DNA of 64,000 nucleotides from the NCBI GenBank assembly GCA_963730785.1, contig CAVSTF010000010.1, positions 868,001 to 932,000 of the forward strand, in the 5' to 3' direction. Origin of the DNA: Bog-473 sp963730785 (GTDB taxonomy: Bacteria; Actinomycetota; Acidimicrobiia; Acidimicrobiales; RAAP-2). Position numbers and translations under genes: made by a program. Shown here one piece after another: positions 20,560-30,920 of the stretch; position 1 is the first letter of the stretch; every line of letters begins with the position of its first letter. The notes beneath the pieces were generated by a model. It was not told the origin of the DNA. It made no database searches and saw only the letters and a program-made list of their open reading frames with translations.

Positions 20560-21431
20560 TTAAGAGGCTGACGTCGTGGTGGTCGTGCTCGAGCCTCCCG
20601 GCGCCGTATCCGTGGTGGAGGTGGAGCTGGACGAACCCACATCGGTTGAACTGGTGGTGCCGCCAACGCCCGTCGTCGTGGTGGTCGACGATGACGTCGT
20701 CGTGGTGGAACTGGTCGATGAACTGGTGAGTGGTCGGCACGGTCACCGTGGTCGTGGTCGCACGGCGGGCTCTCGAAGATCTTCACGATGGACGGATTGG
20801 CCGCCCTTGACGTGGCCGCCGAACAAGTCGGCCAAGGGACGGCCGGCGACCAGCTCCACGGTGGTCACGAAAGCCAGCGAGAGCACGAAAATGATGGCGG
20901 CGGTTCCAGCGACGACTGGCCACCGAATGCCGCGACCACCCTCGTTGTCCTCGGCGTCGGCGTCGGCCACTGAGTCGGGTGGAAGCGGCGGCACGGGCGG
21001 GAATGCTGCCGTAGTCGGACCTTCCATGGTGACCGTTGGCTGCTGGACGGCCGTCGGCTGGTCCTCAATGACCGGCTGCTGCACCGTGGCGGCTTCGCCG
21101 GTCGGCGTTGCTTCTTGGGCCACGGCGGCATTGGTGGTTTCTTCGGCCAACGGTGAGGTCGGCTCGGCACTGTGGTCAGCTTCCCGGCCGCGCCGGTCCC
21201 GCCGAGGCGACGAAGGAGTGATGATTGGGCCGGCACTCGCACGACTACCTGCTGCACGGCTTTCTGACCGCGCTCAATTGACTTGGCCACCAGTGCGGTG
21301 CCCGACGTCGCCGCCATCGAGCCGATGGCGACGCCGATGACCGTGCCCTTTACGCCGAAGAACGACGCGATGATGGCGGCCAAGACGGCCCCGCCGGCGG
21401 AAGCCAGGATCTGGCGGAAGGAGAACTTCAT
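20560..21431 (-). CDS. Membrane protein with Ser/Thr-rich C-terminal tail, frameshifted
   Basis: I do not recognise a family. Joined frames give about 290 residues: an N-terminal pair of hydrophobic segments (LASAGGAVLAAIIASFFGVK, GTVIGVAIGSMAATSGTALV), an acidic, proline-rich, probably cytoplasmic stretch, a third membrane helix (WPVVAGTAAIIFVLSLAFV), and a long tail of almost only Ser and Thr that ends TTTTTSAS. The tail is only visible after two frame changes near 20770 and 20720; another lies near 21165. The layout suggests a cell-envelope anchor with an extracellular O-glycosylatable stalk. It starts in a 1-nt TAATG overlap with the SRPBCC gene. Confidence 0.6.
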
Positions 21432-21922
21432 TACTTCGTTGTCTCTCCGAGCGTGGGTGTGATGGCGCGGGCGATGAAGAGGCGGGCGCCCGAATCGAGC
21501 ACGTAGTCGTGACCGAAGCGGGCCACCGGGGCGGCCAGGCGGGATACCAACCGCAGGGTGGCGTTGCCAGGAGCCAGGGAACTGGCCAATGTCGCCACGC
21601 ACCCCTTCGGATCATCGGTGAGGTTGAGGGTGGCGTTGCCGATCACGTCGCCCTCCACTCGAGCTCGAATGAACGACGCTCGCTTGGTCTCTTCAATGAC
21701 CACCCGGAATCGCACCGGGTAGGGCACGGGCGGCTGCACCTCGCAGCGCCACTCGGCCCCTTTCTTGAGACCGGGTGCCTCGAACTTTCGGAGCCAGGTC
21801 CACCACGACTGGTAGGCATCGGTATCGCTGATGAGGGCCCAGACGGCACTTCGCTTGATTGGCAGCTCATAGCGGTGTTCGGTGGTGATCGATCCTGGAA
21901 TTGGGGCGGACGCGGCGGTCAT
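21431..21922 (-). CDS. SRPBCC family protein (polyketide cyclase/dehydrase-like)
   Basis: A 163-residue START-like helix-grip protein starting MTAASAPIPGSITTEHRYEL. Typical positions are IKRSAVWALISDTDAYQSWW, where a Trp-rich loop follows the first helix, and the amphipathic C-terminal helix LRLVSRLAAPVARFGHDYVL. These proteins bind hydrophobic ligands; no catalytic role can be assigned. Translationally coupled to the downstream membrane protein. Confidence 0.8.
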   Translation of the reverse strand: MTAASAPIPGSITTEHRYELPIKRSAVWALISDTDAYQSWWTWLRKFEAPGLKKGAEWRCEVQPPVPYPVRFRVVIEETKRASFIRARVEGDVIGNATLNLTDDPKGCVATLASSLAPGNATLRLVSRLAAPVARFGHDYVLDSGARLFIARAITPTLGETTK

Positions 21923-22010
21923 GTCCGCCTCGCCGACATGCGCCCAGCAGACATAGTTCCAGGCTAGTGGCGAATTCTTCTCGGGCGCGGGGGCCGGTAA
22001 CATCGTTTCC

Positions 22011-22433
22011 GTGCGTGCACGATGGCTGTCGGCTCGAGCCTTGTGGCTCACCCTGGCCGTGGTCGTCTTCGTGCCTGCCTGCGCCGTGGCGGCCAAATGG
22101 CAAATCAGTCGGGCGGCCGACGGCAACGATCTGAGCTACCTCTATTCCGTGATGTGGCCGATCTTCGGCCTGCTGGGCATCTACTTCTGGTGGATGCTCA
22201 TCCACACCGACTTCGACACCGTGGGTCTGCGCGGCATGCAGAATCGGGCCAACCCGGGACGAGTCTGCCGCCACCAGTGGATCTCGAATGTGCAGGCCGC
22301 ACCGGAACCTGCCGTGTCGAGCAACGAGGATCCGGAACTGGCCGCCTACAACGCCCGGCTGGCCGCCCTGAGCGAACGCGGGGCCAAAACCTGGCGCAAC
22401 ACCGAGACCGTCGTGGCCCGTCGACCACGGTGA
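22011..22433 (+). CDS. Two-helix membrane protein of unknown function
   Basis: A 140-residue protein starting MRARWLSARALWLTLAVVVF after a GTG. Two membrane helices are visible (ALWLTLAVVVFVPACAVAAK and SVMWPIFGLLGIYFWWMLIH), followed by a charged cytoplasmic tail. Actinobacterial proteins of this layout are commonly found upstream of DUF3817 genes, as here, where the stop overlaps the next GTG by 4 nt. No function known. Confidence 0.72.
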   Translation: MRARWLSARALWLTLAVVVFVPACAVAAKWQISRAADGNDLSYLYSVMWPIFGLLGIYFWWMLIHTDFDTVGLRGMQNRANPGRVCRHQWISNVQAAPEPAVSSNEDPELAAYNARLAALSERGAKTWRNTETVVARRPR

Positions 22434-22809
22434 GCCGCCTCACCTCCACGCGGGTTCGAAGGCAATCTCTACCGCTATCAATTGATGGCCAACATCGTCG
22501 GCGTGCTGATCATCCCGCTCTTCGTCTTCACCGGGCATCAAGATCTTCTGGGGTCACTGCAATACCGAAGTGGAGATCTTCGGCGTGACCCACGGCTACC
22601 TCTACATCGTCTACCTGGTGACGGTGGGACTGCTCTCATTCAAGGCCCGGCTCAATCCGCTGTGGATTTTGGCCATGTGCGCTGCCGGCCTCATTCCGGG
22701 CATGACCTTCGTCGTGGAGTGGTGGATCGTGACCAAGAAGATTCACCCGCTCATGGCGGCGGACCTGGCGGCCAGACGCCCAGACCGCGCCAGTCGCTCC
22801 GGGAAGCTA
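22430..22809 (+). CDS. DUF3817 family membrane protein, frameshifted
   Basis: An integral membrane protein of the DUF3817 type. The GTG at 22430 overlaps the preceding stop. After a frame change near 22460 it reads GNLYRYQLMANIVGVLIIPL, and after another near 22540 it reads FGVTHGYLYIVYLVTVGLLS and MCAAGLIPGMTFVVEWWIVT. The HG motif followed by YIVYL is characteristic. The end is ambiguous: a stop at 22807-22809 is reached only with one more indel. Function unknown. Confidence 0.7.
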
Positions 22810-23996
22810 AGCCAGCCGCTCGATCACGGTGGCGTTGGCCTGTCCCCCACCCTCACACATGGTCTGGAAGCCGTAACGACCGCCGGTCGCTTCGAGGTGG
22901 TTCAGCAATGTGCCCATGAGGCGCACGCCACTGGCCCCGAGCGGGTGCCCAATGGCAATGGCACCACCACGTGGGTTGAGACGCTCGATGTCGTAGTCGA
23001 AGGCACGTTGCCACATCAGCGCGATGGCGGCGAAGGCTTCGTTGCACTCGACGGCGTCGAACTCGTCCACCTTCATACCCGAGCGATCGAGCAACTTCTG
23101 CGTCGCCGGCACGGGGGCCGACAGCACGATGGCGGCATCCTCAGCGGCCACGGCGAAGTGCGAGAAGCGAGCCCGGATGGGCAGCCCAAGGGCTTCGGCC
23201 ACCGAACGGTCGGCGATCAGCATGGCCGAAGCCCCGTCGGTGGTCTGCGAGGAGTTGCCGGCCGTAATGCTCGGGGGCCGTGTCGGGTTCCCAGTTCTGG
23301 GCGGCCGGCAATCCGGCCAAGGCCTCAAGGGTCGATGACACGACGGATGCCCTCGTCGGTCTCGAGGGAGGCGCCGGTGAACGCGCCGTCCTCGCCTTTG
23401 ATCGGCACCGGGATGGCTTCCTTGGCGAAGTGTCCATTGTCCCAACTCGCCGCGGCGCGCTGGTGGGACTCGAGGGCGTAGCGGTCCATGTCCTCGCGGG
23501 TAATGCCGTAGCGATCGGCCAAGACCTGGCTGACCCGGAACTGAGTCCACAAGCGATCGTCGACCGCCTTCAAGAATGAAGGTGGGAAGGGACCGGTGCC
23601 GCCGCGTGCATTGGAAGCCATGGGGACCCGGCTCATCACTTCAACCCCGCAGGCCACGACCAGGTCGTAGTGCCCGGCTGACACGCTGGCCGACGCAAAG
23701 TGCACGGCCTGCTGCGACGAACCGCACTGGCGGTCGATCGTGGTGGCCGGCACGGTCTGAGGAAGCCCGGCCGACACCCACCCGTTGCGCGTCACGTTGG
23801 TGCTCTGTTCACCGGCTTGGGTGACGCAACCGCCGACCACATCATCTATGCGTTCGGGGTCCACCCCGGTGCGCTCAATGAGCGATGTGAGCGCGAAGCC
23901 CAACAGGTCGGCCGGATGCCAGCCCGACAGCGCACCACCGCGCTTGCCGAACGTCGTCCGCACTACGTCCACAATGACCGGCTCTCGAATGCTCAC
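22807..23996 (-). CDS. Acetyl-CoA C-acyltransferase (thiolase)
   Basis: A degradative or biosynthetic thiolase of about 396 residues. The active-site Cys is in DRQCGSSQQAVHFA, and the C-terminal catalytic motifs NEAFAAIAL, NPRGGAIAIGHPLGASG and MCEGGGQANATVIERLA are all present. Frame changes fall near 23326 and 23277. Its start overlaps the stop of the ABC ATPase gene by 4 nt (ATGA), so it is the last gene of the transporter operon. That links the imported compound to acyl-CoA cleavage. Confidence 0.92.
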
Positions 23997-25599
23997 GTCT
24001 CTCTCCTGCTCTCTGTGCGCGATGACTGACTGCGAAGCTGTTGGTCGACGCTGGCCACCGCGGTCGCGGCCGCCTGCTCCCGCCGGGCCATCAAGGCCTC
24101 GACGGCGGCGCCGGCTCCGTCGGGGTCGCCCTGGTAGGCGACCTGGCCACGATCGAGCACGACCGCCCAGTTGGCGATCTGGAGCACCCGTGACACCTGC
24201 TGTTCAACCACGACCAGGGCCGTGCCATTCCGGTTGATCTCCAGCAGACCGTCGTAGACCTGATCGATGATCACCGGGGCCAGTCCAAGTGACAGCTCAT
24301 CGGCCACCAGCACGTGCGGCGGCACCACCAGCACCTTGGCCAACGACAAGCAGGCGCTGCTGCCCACCGGACAGGGTGCCGCCCATCTGCTTGCGGCGCT
24401 CGCCGAGGATGGGGAAGGCGGTGTAGGCCCGTTCGAGGTTCTCGGCCAGCTTGCGGCGGCCGGCCCGCTGGCGGAAGGCCAGCGTCAGATTCTCCTCGAC
24501 GGTCAGGCTCGAGAAGACGCCCCGGCCCTCGACCACATGCGCCATGCCGAGGCGGGCGATCTTGTAGGCGGCCAAATGCGTGGTGTTCTGGCCGGCGAAC
24601 GTGATGGTCCCGGCCGACGCCGTGACCAGTCCGGTGACGGTGCGGGCCACGGTCGACTTGCCAGCGCCGTTGGACCCGACCAGCGCCACAATGGATCCGG
24701 CCGGCACACGGAGGGAGACGTCGAAGAGGGCCCGGTACGGCCCGTAGCCGGCGCAGACATTGTCCATCACCAGGACGTCGCCCTCGGTGGGGATGGCCGC
24801 CACCGCCTCCGGGTCAGCTGTCACTCCGGAGTACTCTCGACCCAGGTAGGCGTGGCGCACCGCCGGGTTGGCCATCACCTCATCGAAGGTGCCCTGAGCC
24901 AACATGGCGCCCAGGTCCATGACCACGGTCCGGTCAACCACTTCGCCCACCATGCCCAGGTCGTGCTCCACCAGCAGCACCGCCGTGCCCCGCTCGCGCT
25001 GCACGGTGCGCAGGACCGTCGCCACCTCGGCCGATTCATGGTGGTCCAGGCCCGACGACGGTTCGTCGGCCAGCAGGATCTTCGGCTCGGCCGCCAAGGC
25101 CCGAGCCAACTCCACCAGCCGGCAGTGACCCAGGCCCAGCGCGTTGACGGAGGCAGTCGGCCAGGTGGGCGATGCCGACCAGATCGAGCGTCGGCGTCGA
25201 TCCGAGCGCATTCGTCAGGCGTGGGCGCGCTCATGTTCAGCAGATCGCGCCACAGCCGTCCTTCACCGCGGCGGGCCCGCTCGGCCACCATGAGGTGGTC
25301 GCGCACCGTCATGCCCATGAAGACCTCGACCTTTTGGTAGGTCCGCCCGATGCCTAGTCGGGCCCGCTTGAAGGTGGGCAGACCCATCAGCGACTGGCCC
25401 GTCGAAGTCGATCTCTCCGTGTTCATTGCGCAGTTGGCCACAGACGCAGTTGAACAGCGTGGTCTTCCCGGCGCCGTTGGGACCGACCAGTCCGACACTC
25501 TCGCCGGCGTGCACATCGAAGCTGATGTCGTGCACGGCCCGCACGCCACCGAATGACTTGGCGACGCCCCGGATGGAGAGCAGCGCGTCGGTCAGCCAT
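23993..25599 (-). CDS. Fused LivG-LivF ABC transporter ATP-binding protein
   Basis: Two ABC ATPases of the branched-chain amino acid (HAAT) family in one polypeptide of about 535 residues. The first (LivG-like) has the Walker A GPNGAGKTTLFNC and Walker B ILLADEPSSGLDHHE. A short linker after AYLGREYSGVTADPEAV leads without a stop to the second (LivF-like), which has GSNGAGKSTVARTV, GGTLSGGQQRLL and VLVADELSLGLAP. Frame changes near 25385, 25200, 25155 and 24365 do not fall in the linker, so the fusion is read directly. It powers the permease encoded upstream and overlaps the thiolase gene downstream. Confidence 0.88.
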
Positions 25600-27606
25600 T
25601 GGTGACCGCCGGCGTTTCCAAGAGCAGGTCAGCGCTTCCGAGGGATTCAAGGCGTAGAACTCCTTGGGGAACAGCTTGCGTTCGAAGACCTGCGTCCCCT
25701 TGCGCTTCTGGAACTCGAGGATGCCCTCGGGATGCTTGGAGTACTGCAGGGTGCCAAAGGCGAACAGCACGATGACCAGGCTGGAACCACCGAAGCGGGA
25801 GGGCAGGTAGGTCAGAAGTTGCGTCGATGACGAAGAAGGCGATGCCGGCGTTGATGGCCCCCTCCACCGTGCTGACCCCGGTGGTCACGACCAGCACCAC
25901 AAGACCAGCGAGTAGTTGTAGTTCCAGGCATTGGGGCTGGCCACTTGATTCAGAATCGTCACCAGCACGCCGCCCAGTCCGGCGATGGCACCGGCCAGGG
26001 CGAAAACCACGATGCGCTGCCAGGTCAGGTTGATGCCCAGTCCGGCCGAGGCCATCTCGCTGCCCCGCATGGCGGCCAGGTTCCGACCGACGGTGCCCCG
26101 ACGCACCAGCAACACCACCCCGACGCAGACGACGAGTACGGCGAAGGCACAGCAGGAAAAAGGCGTGGCCGTTGAAGTTGAAGAAGGCCGAGCCGTGCCC
26201 AACCACTTGGACTGCAGGCTGAAGCCGGCGTGCCCCCCGGTCAGATACACCGAATTGAAAAACGTGTTGTCGAACAGCAAGGCGGCGGCCAGGGTCATGA
26301 GGGCCAACCCCAGACCGCGGAGCCGGAGCGATAAGAGGGCCAGGATCACCGCCACCACCGCCGCCAGTGCGGCGCCGACCAGGCCACCGACGAGCATGTT
26401 GAGCCCGAGGTGGATGGCCAGCAGGGCCGAGGTGAAGGCGCCGACGCCGGCCAGCATGCCCTGGCACAGCGACAGCTGACCGGCCATGCCGGTGATCAAC
26501 GTGATGGAGAGCAATACCGTCGAGAGGGCCAGGCCGCCGTTGAAGACCGACTCCCACGTCTTGGGCATCCAGGTCAGCATCGAGATGAAGAAGATGACCA
26601 CCGTGCCGTACCAGGCCGGTCGAATGATCCGGTTCATGCTCGGCACCCGGGTGCCGGAGGCCACGAGTGGCGGAGGTGGATCGATGGTGGCCAGGGGGTC
26701 CCGGCTCGAATCGAGCGAGCGCATCCCGGGCAGGATGAGCAGCGCCGCCACCAGGACGAAGAACGGCAATGCCGGCAGGGCGGCCGAGTAGAGCAGGCTT
26801 GACGTGGGCAGGTAACCCTGCAGCGTCGTGCTCACCACGCCGACCAGCACGGCCACACCGGCGGCGATCGGCATCGAGCGCATCAACCCCCAAGCGGCGG
26901 CGGCGATGGCCGCCACCTCCAAGGTGCCGTAGTTGGTGGACAGGAACTGCCCATAGACCGGCGCCAACAGGACGCCCGCCAGTCCGGCCATGAAGCTGGA
27001 GATGACCCAGGCCAGCATCACGACACCCTCGGCATTGACCCCGTCGAGCTGCACCAGTCGGCGGCTCTCCACCGCACCGCGCATCTGCAAGCCCAGGTTG
27101 GTGAAGCGGAGCAGCACGGTGAGCGCCACCAGCACCACCACGGTGACCGAAATGGTGGAGAGATAGATGCCGTTGATCGGCGTCCCGGCCAACGTGAAAT
27201 AGACCACGTTGGGATTGAAGAACGGGACGATGGTGGCGGTGGCATCGAGATTCTGCGGGCCGAAGATCACCGTCATCAGATCCGGCAACCCGACCAGCAA
27301 CCCGATACCGATGACCAGCTTGGCCGTCGTGTTGGAATTCGGTATGCGCCGGAACAGCAGGCGATCGAAGGCCAAACCCATCAAGGGCGATATCACGACC
27401 ACCGAGACCAGGAAGGCCGCGAAGCCCGACCAGTGCTCGTTCTGGGTCAGGAGGGTGAAGATGAAGGCGGCGACGAAGGCCTGCGCCCCGAAGGCGAAGT
27501 TGAAGACCCCGGTGGCCTGGTAGGTCAGGACCAGGCACACCGCCACAATGGCGTAGCTACATCCATAGGGAATGCCAGGGAAGACGTACCCGAGAAATTG
27601 TTCCAT
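25592..27606 (-). CDS. Fused LivH-LivM ABC transporter permease
   Basis: Both membrane subunits of a Liv-type importer in one protein of about 670 residues. The N-terminal half (MEQFLGYVFPGIPYGCSYAI to about residue 290) is LivH-like, including VFNFAFGAQAFVAAFIF. The second half, after a linker SLDSSRDPLATIDPPPPLVA, is LivM-like, with ITGMAGQLSLCQGMLAGVGA. Frame changes fall near 26165, 25900 and 25815, none in the junction. The C-terminal tail YSKHPEGILEFQKRKG is predicted to be cytoplasmic. It overlaps the ATPase gene by 8 nt. The substrate is set by the binding protein at 27648 and is not known. Confidence 0.88.
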
Positions 27607-27647
27607 TGTGGCGGTGGGCCCCGATCCGTTTCAGCGAGTGGTGGCGA

Positions 27648-28950
27648 TCAGGAAGGAGCCGGAGTGCCCGCGGGTAGCGGGAATACCGGACCCTTCTTGG
27701 CGTTGATGGATTGGAAGCAGTTGAACACGTTCTTGCCCTTGTTCAGCACCGGGACGTAGGTCGTGCCCTTGGCCTGGATATAGGCCACGCAGTACGGGGG
27801 GCGCCGTGCCGCTGTGGCCGGTAGTGCCCCAAAACACCGGGGTGATCAGGCCGCTGGCCGTGAAGACGGGCAGCTTGTTGGTCTGCGCAATGACATTGGC
27901 CTGGGTCAGATTCTTCCCCGCCGCCTTCACCCCGGCGACGAACAGGGCGGCCGACTCCCAACCTTGGATGGCTACTTCGTCCTCGACGTACTTCGGCTCG
28001 TACTTCTTCATTTCCTTGAGGTACAGCGCCAGACCCGGGTACTGCGACGTCGAAGCCGAGAACGGCACATGCGCCGTACCGAAGTAGATGCCCTGCATGA
28101 GACTCTGGTTGGCCTGCAGGGTTGACTCGTCGTTGCCGTTGAGCCAGTACTGGGTCATGTGGAGGCCGTATTGCTTGATCGCCCGGGCCATGTTGATGTT
28201 GCCGGTCACGTCCATGCAACTAATGACGAAGTCGGAACCAGCCTGCTTCATCCGCTGCACATCAGTGGCCACGGTGGAGCCCGGATAGTTGACGTTGTAG
28301 TCGGTGTAACTGACCTTGTAGCCGGCGGCGACCAGACCGAAGCCGGCGGCCTTGCAGGCGTCATTCGAGGCGGCGATGCCGTAGGCCACGATGGCGATGG
28401 ACTTGGCGTGAGTCGCTTTGGCGACGTACGCCACTTCCGGAGACTCCGCCGGGTAGTAGATCACCGAGCCACCGGCGGCGAAGAGGTTGGGCTGGTTGGC
28501 CCAGTTGCCGGTCACGTCGTAGCCGTAGGTCGGGATTTTGGCCTCGACGAAGTAGTTGGGCTCAAAGGAGGCGGTGGCGACGCCGGTGACGGCGAACACG
28601 TGGTCCTGATTGATCAGCGTGCTGGCCAGTTGGTTGAAGGTGGTGGTGTTGCCACCGTCATCGAGCGCGTACTTGTAGTTGATCTTCCGGCCGTTGATGC
28701 CGCCCAGTCCACCCTGGGACTTGGATGCGTTGACGTAGTCGAAGTAGGCCTTCTCGCCGTAGATCAGTGAAGAGAAGTTCGACGAGATCGGACCGGTTTG
28801 AGTGGAGATCGTTCCCACCGTGATCGAATTGCTGGTGACGCCCGGTGCCGACGATGCCGCATCAGCCGGTCCCACGCCAGAAAGGGCCCCCGTGACCAAC
28901 GCTGCTGTGGCCAGCGCCCCCGTAGTCAATACACGCATACTCAGTCTCAT
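27648..28950 (-). CDS. ABC transporter substrate-binding protein (LivK-like)
   Basis: An exported periplasmic-binding-protein-fold receptor of about 433 residues, first gene of the transporter operon. The preferred start at 28950 gives a Sec signal (MRLSMRVLTTGALATAALVT, with ADA-A cleavage). The mature part shows ITVGTISTQTGPISSNFSSL, YGEKAYFDYVNA and INYKYALDDGGNTTTFNQLA, as in type 1 binding proteins for amino acids, amides or aromatic acids. One frame change near 27800 leads to a C-terminus ending PAGTPAPS. The ligand is unknown. Confidence 0.87.
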
Positions 28951-29090
28951 TGTCCTGCCATCCCCATTCGTATTGAGTAGGACATTCCCCCAGGAATGTC
29001 GGTCACTGTACTTGTCTGCTTCGCTCCCCAACATTCGTTGAGTTCCCAGCGTCATGCTCCTTACCTTTGATTGGTCGAGAAATAGTCCAA

Positions 29091-30791
29091 CTAGTTGAGA
29101 AATAGACGTTGACGATCGAATTCCCGCAGTGCCATCACCTCGGACGAGGACACCGGTGACAGCTCTTCGACCTGGCGCGCCACCTCGGGTTCGTAGCCGA
29201 AGGCAGCAACGAAGTCGCGAGTCCGATCGGCGATGGTGCCCTCACCGGACGGCACGGCGGCCACGCGCAACACGCCGTCGGTGCGGCGTAGCACTCCCTT
29301 GTCGGTGACCACACTGACCACCTGGTGGCCCGGTGACGTGACGTAGGCCACCGATTCAGGCAGGCGTTCAGGACGGGCCATGGTGACCACGACACATGCG
29401 TTGGCGCGACTGGCCACATCGTTGGCTCCGCCCGATCCGACCAGAAAGCGGCCACCGGCGAGTTCGGTGGAGTTGAGTCGTCCGTCCTTGTCGACTTCGG
29501 CCGCACCGAGACAGCCGACCGTGCGGGTACCGGGACCGCCGATGACCATGCCCAACACCGACGAGGCGTCGGAGAGATACGGCGTGCCCGGGAAGACGCG
29601 GTGATTGAAGATGTAGGGATCGGCCGGGGTGGGCTCATAGCCCCACAGACCGAGTTCGGCGGTCAGCGTGACCCGGCTGCCCTGGGCGCGGGCACGAGCC
29701 ACGGCGACCCACGCGGCCAGGTTGGCCACGCCGGCGCCGGCCAATACGGCATCGGCCTGCACGTCGGCCACCACTCGCTCAACTTCTCGAGCCCCGAAGG
29801 TGGCGGCGTGCTCCCACTGGCTGAAGTTCGGATCGTCGGAGATGGGCGTTTCCGCCGCATCGGTCTGCCACGAGGTCGGGATCGGATCGACCCTCGAGCC
29901 ATTCAGGTGGTCGTCACCCAACTTGGCCAGGTAGTCGTCGTGGGTGGCGGGGCCGAGCACCCATTCCTGGGCGAAGTCGTCGAAGGTGCCCTTGGCCGCG
30001 GCCTCGGCGGCGGCGTTCCAGAACGGGATGTCTTCGCCGTAGCTGCGCATCGGGAGTTCGGGGGCATAGCAACCACCAGGGTGGGCGCCGTAGGGCGCTT
30101 CCACCACGGCGAGGACGCGGTGGGCCGGCACCTTGACTCGGTGACCAAGGCCGTCCAGGTTGTCGACCACCTTGTCGACGGTGGCAATGACGCCCCGGCG
30201 GGCGGCCCAGGCTCCCCACACGCCCTCCATCAGCGGTTCGGAGAAGGCCAGGTTGCCGTGACGATCGGCGACCGCGGCGTGGACGAGCGCGACATCGGGC
30301 GCCAGCGGGGCCAACATGCCGACTTCGCCGAAGGGGGTGTCGACCAGCGAGAAGGCGTCGTTGTCGGCCATGGAGGAACCGACCAGCGAACCCGTGATGG
30401 TGGCCGGCAGGCCACGAGCGGCGGCCTCCATGCGTTGGGTCAGCGTCAGGATCGACCAGTGCTCGACCTCGACCGTCCCCGACTCGTAGGCCTGGCGGAA
30501 GATCGGATTCGGCGTGAAGGTCGGGAAGCTGTTGCCCGAATAGGTGGTGATCACCTTCTTGACCAAGCCACCGCGGAAGAAGGCGGCGCCGAGAGCGCCC
30601 AGGCTGGTCATGACCAGCGTGAAGCCGGGGTCCTGGCCCCAGAACTGGCGGGCCAACTCCCGTGCCCCGGCGGTCCAGCGGCTGTGACCGAGCATCACCT
30701 GAATGCTGTCGCCGGCCCGGACGTTCTGGCCCACGGCCTCGGCCAGCGAGGTGAAGGTCGGACCTGACGCTGGAGTCATAGATGGGGTCAT
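29091..30791 (-). CDS. Fused two-subunit CoA-transferase (family I, glutaconate CoA-transferase/IpdAB-like)
   Basis: A 566-residue intact protein with two family I CoA-transferase-like halves. The first half has QVMLGHSRWTAGARELARQF and LVKKVITTYSGNSFPTFTPN; the second half starts around residue 320 and includes ADAVLAGAGVANLAAWVAVA and GGRFLVGSGGANDVASRANA. The mycobacterial relatives IpdA and IpdB, which open a steroid-derived ring, are separate subunits; here they would be fused. Catalysis of CoA transfer versus hydrolysis cannot be decided by eye. An imperfect copy of the window-wide operator and a divergent TetR gene lie upstream. Confidence 0.82.
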   Translation of the reverse strand: MTPSMTPASGPTFTSLAEAVGQNVRAGDSIQVMLGHSRWTAGARELARQFWGQDPGFTLVMTSLGALGAAFFRGGLVKKVITTYSGNSFPTFTPNPIFRQAYESGTVEVEHWSILTLTQRMEAAARGLPATITGSLVGSSMADNDAFSLVDTPFGEVGMLAPLAPDVALVHAAVADRHGNLAFSEPLMEGVWGAWAARRGVIATVDKVVDNLDGLGHRVKVPAHRVLAVVEAPYGAHPGGCYAPELPMRSYGEDIPFWNAAAEAAAKGTFDDFAQEWVLGPATHDDYLAKLGDDHLNGSRVDPIPTSWQTDAAETPISDDPNFSQWEHAATFGAREVERVVADVQADAVLAGAGVANLAAWVAVARARAQGSRVTLTAELGLWGYEPTPADPYIFNHRVFPGTPYLSDASSVLGMVIGGPGTRTVGCLGAAEVDKDGRLNSTELAGGRFLVGSGGANDVASRANACVVVTMARPERLPESVAYVTSPGHQVVSVVTDKGVLRRTDGVLRVAAVPSGEGTIADRTRDFVAAFGYEPEVARQVEELSPVSSSEVMALREFDRQRLFLN

Positions 30792-30863
30792 ATTTTGGCG
30801 GGTGCGACCACGTGCAAAATGGAAAAGTCCAGTTCAAGTGTCATTTTGTACTCGCCGGAAACC

Positions 30864-30877
30864 TGACCACCGTGTCA
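30864..30877. promoter_or_regulatory. Candidate operator, imperfect copy (TGACCA-CCG-TGTCA)
   Basis: CCTGAC-N6-GTCAGG palindrome between the divergent CoA-transferase (start 30791) and TetR (start 30921) genes. Its left half differs by one base from the TGACA consensus. It is placed where an autoregulating TetR protein would bind. Confidence 0.5.
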
Positions 30878-30920
30878 GGTTAGCCATTTCGGCCCACCCT
30901 GGCACTACGATGCCGGAGGC

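Noticed and set aside
20576..21340. Plus-strand ORF rich in Val/Asp/Glu resembling a repetitive acidic protein
   Set aside because: It is the antisense of the Ser/Thr-rich tail on the minus strand, which belongs to a coherent membrane protein.
24267..25340. Plus-strand ORF of 357 codons opposite the ABC ATPase
   Set aside because: Shadow; both Walker A motifs are on the minus strand.
29601..30767. Long plus-strand ORF of 388 codons opposite the CoA-transferase
   Set aside because: Shadow of the intact minus-strand gene; the translation is Gly/Val/Arg-rich and has no domain.
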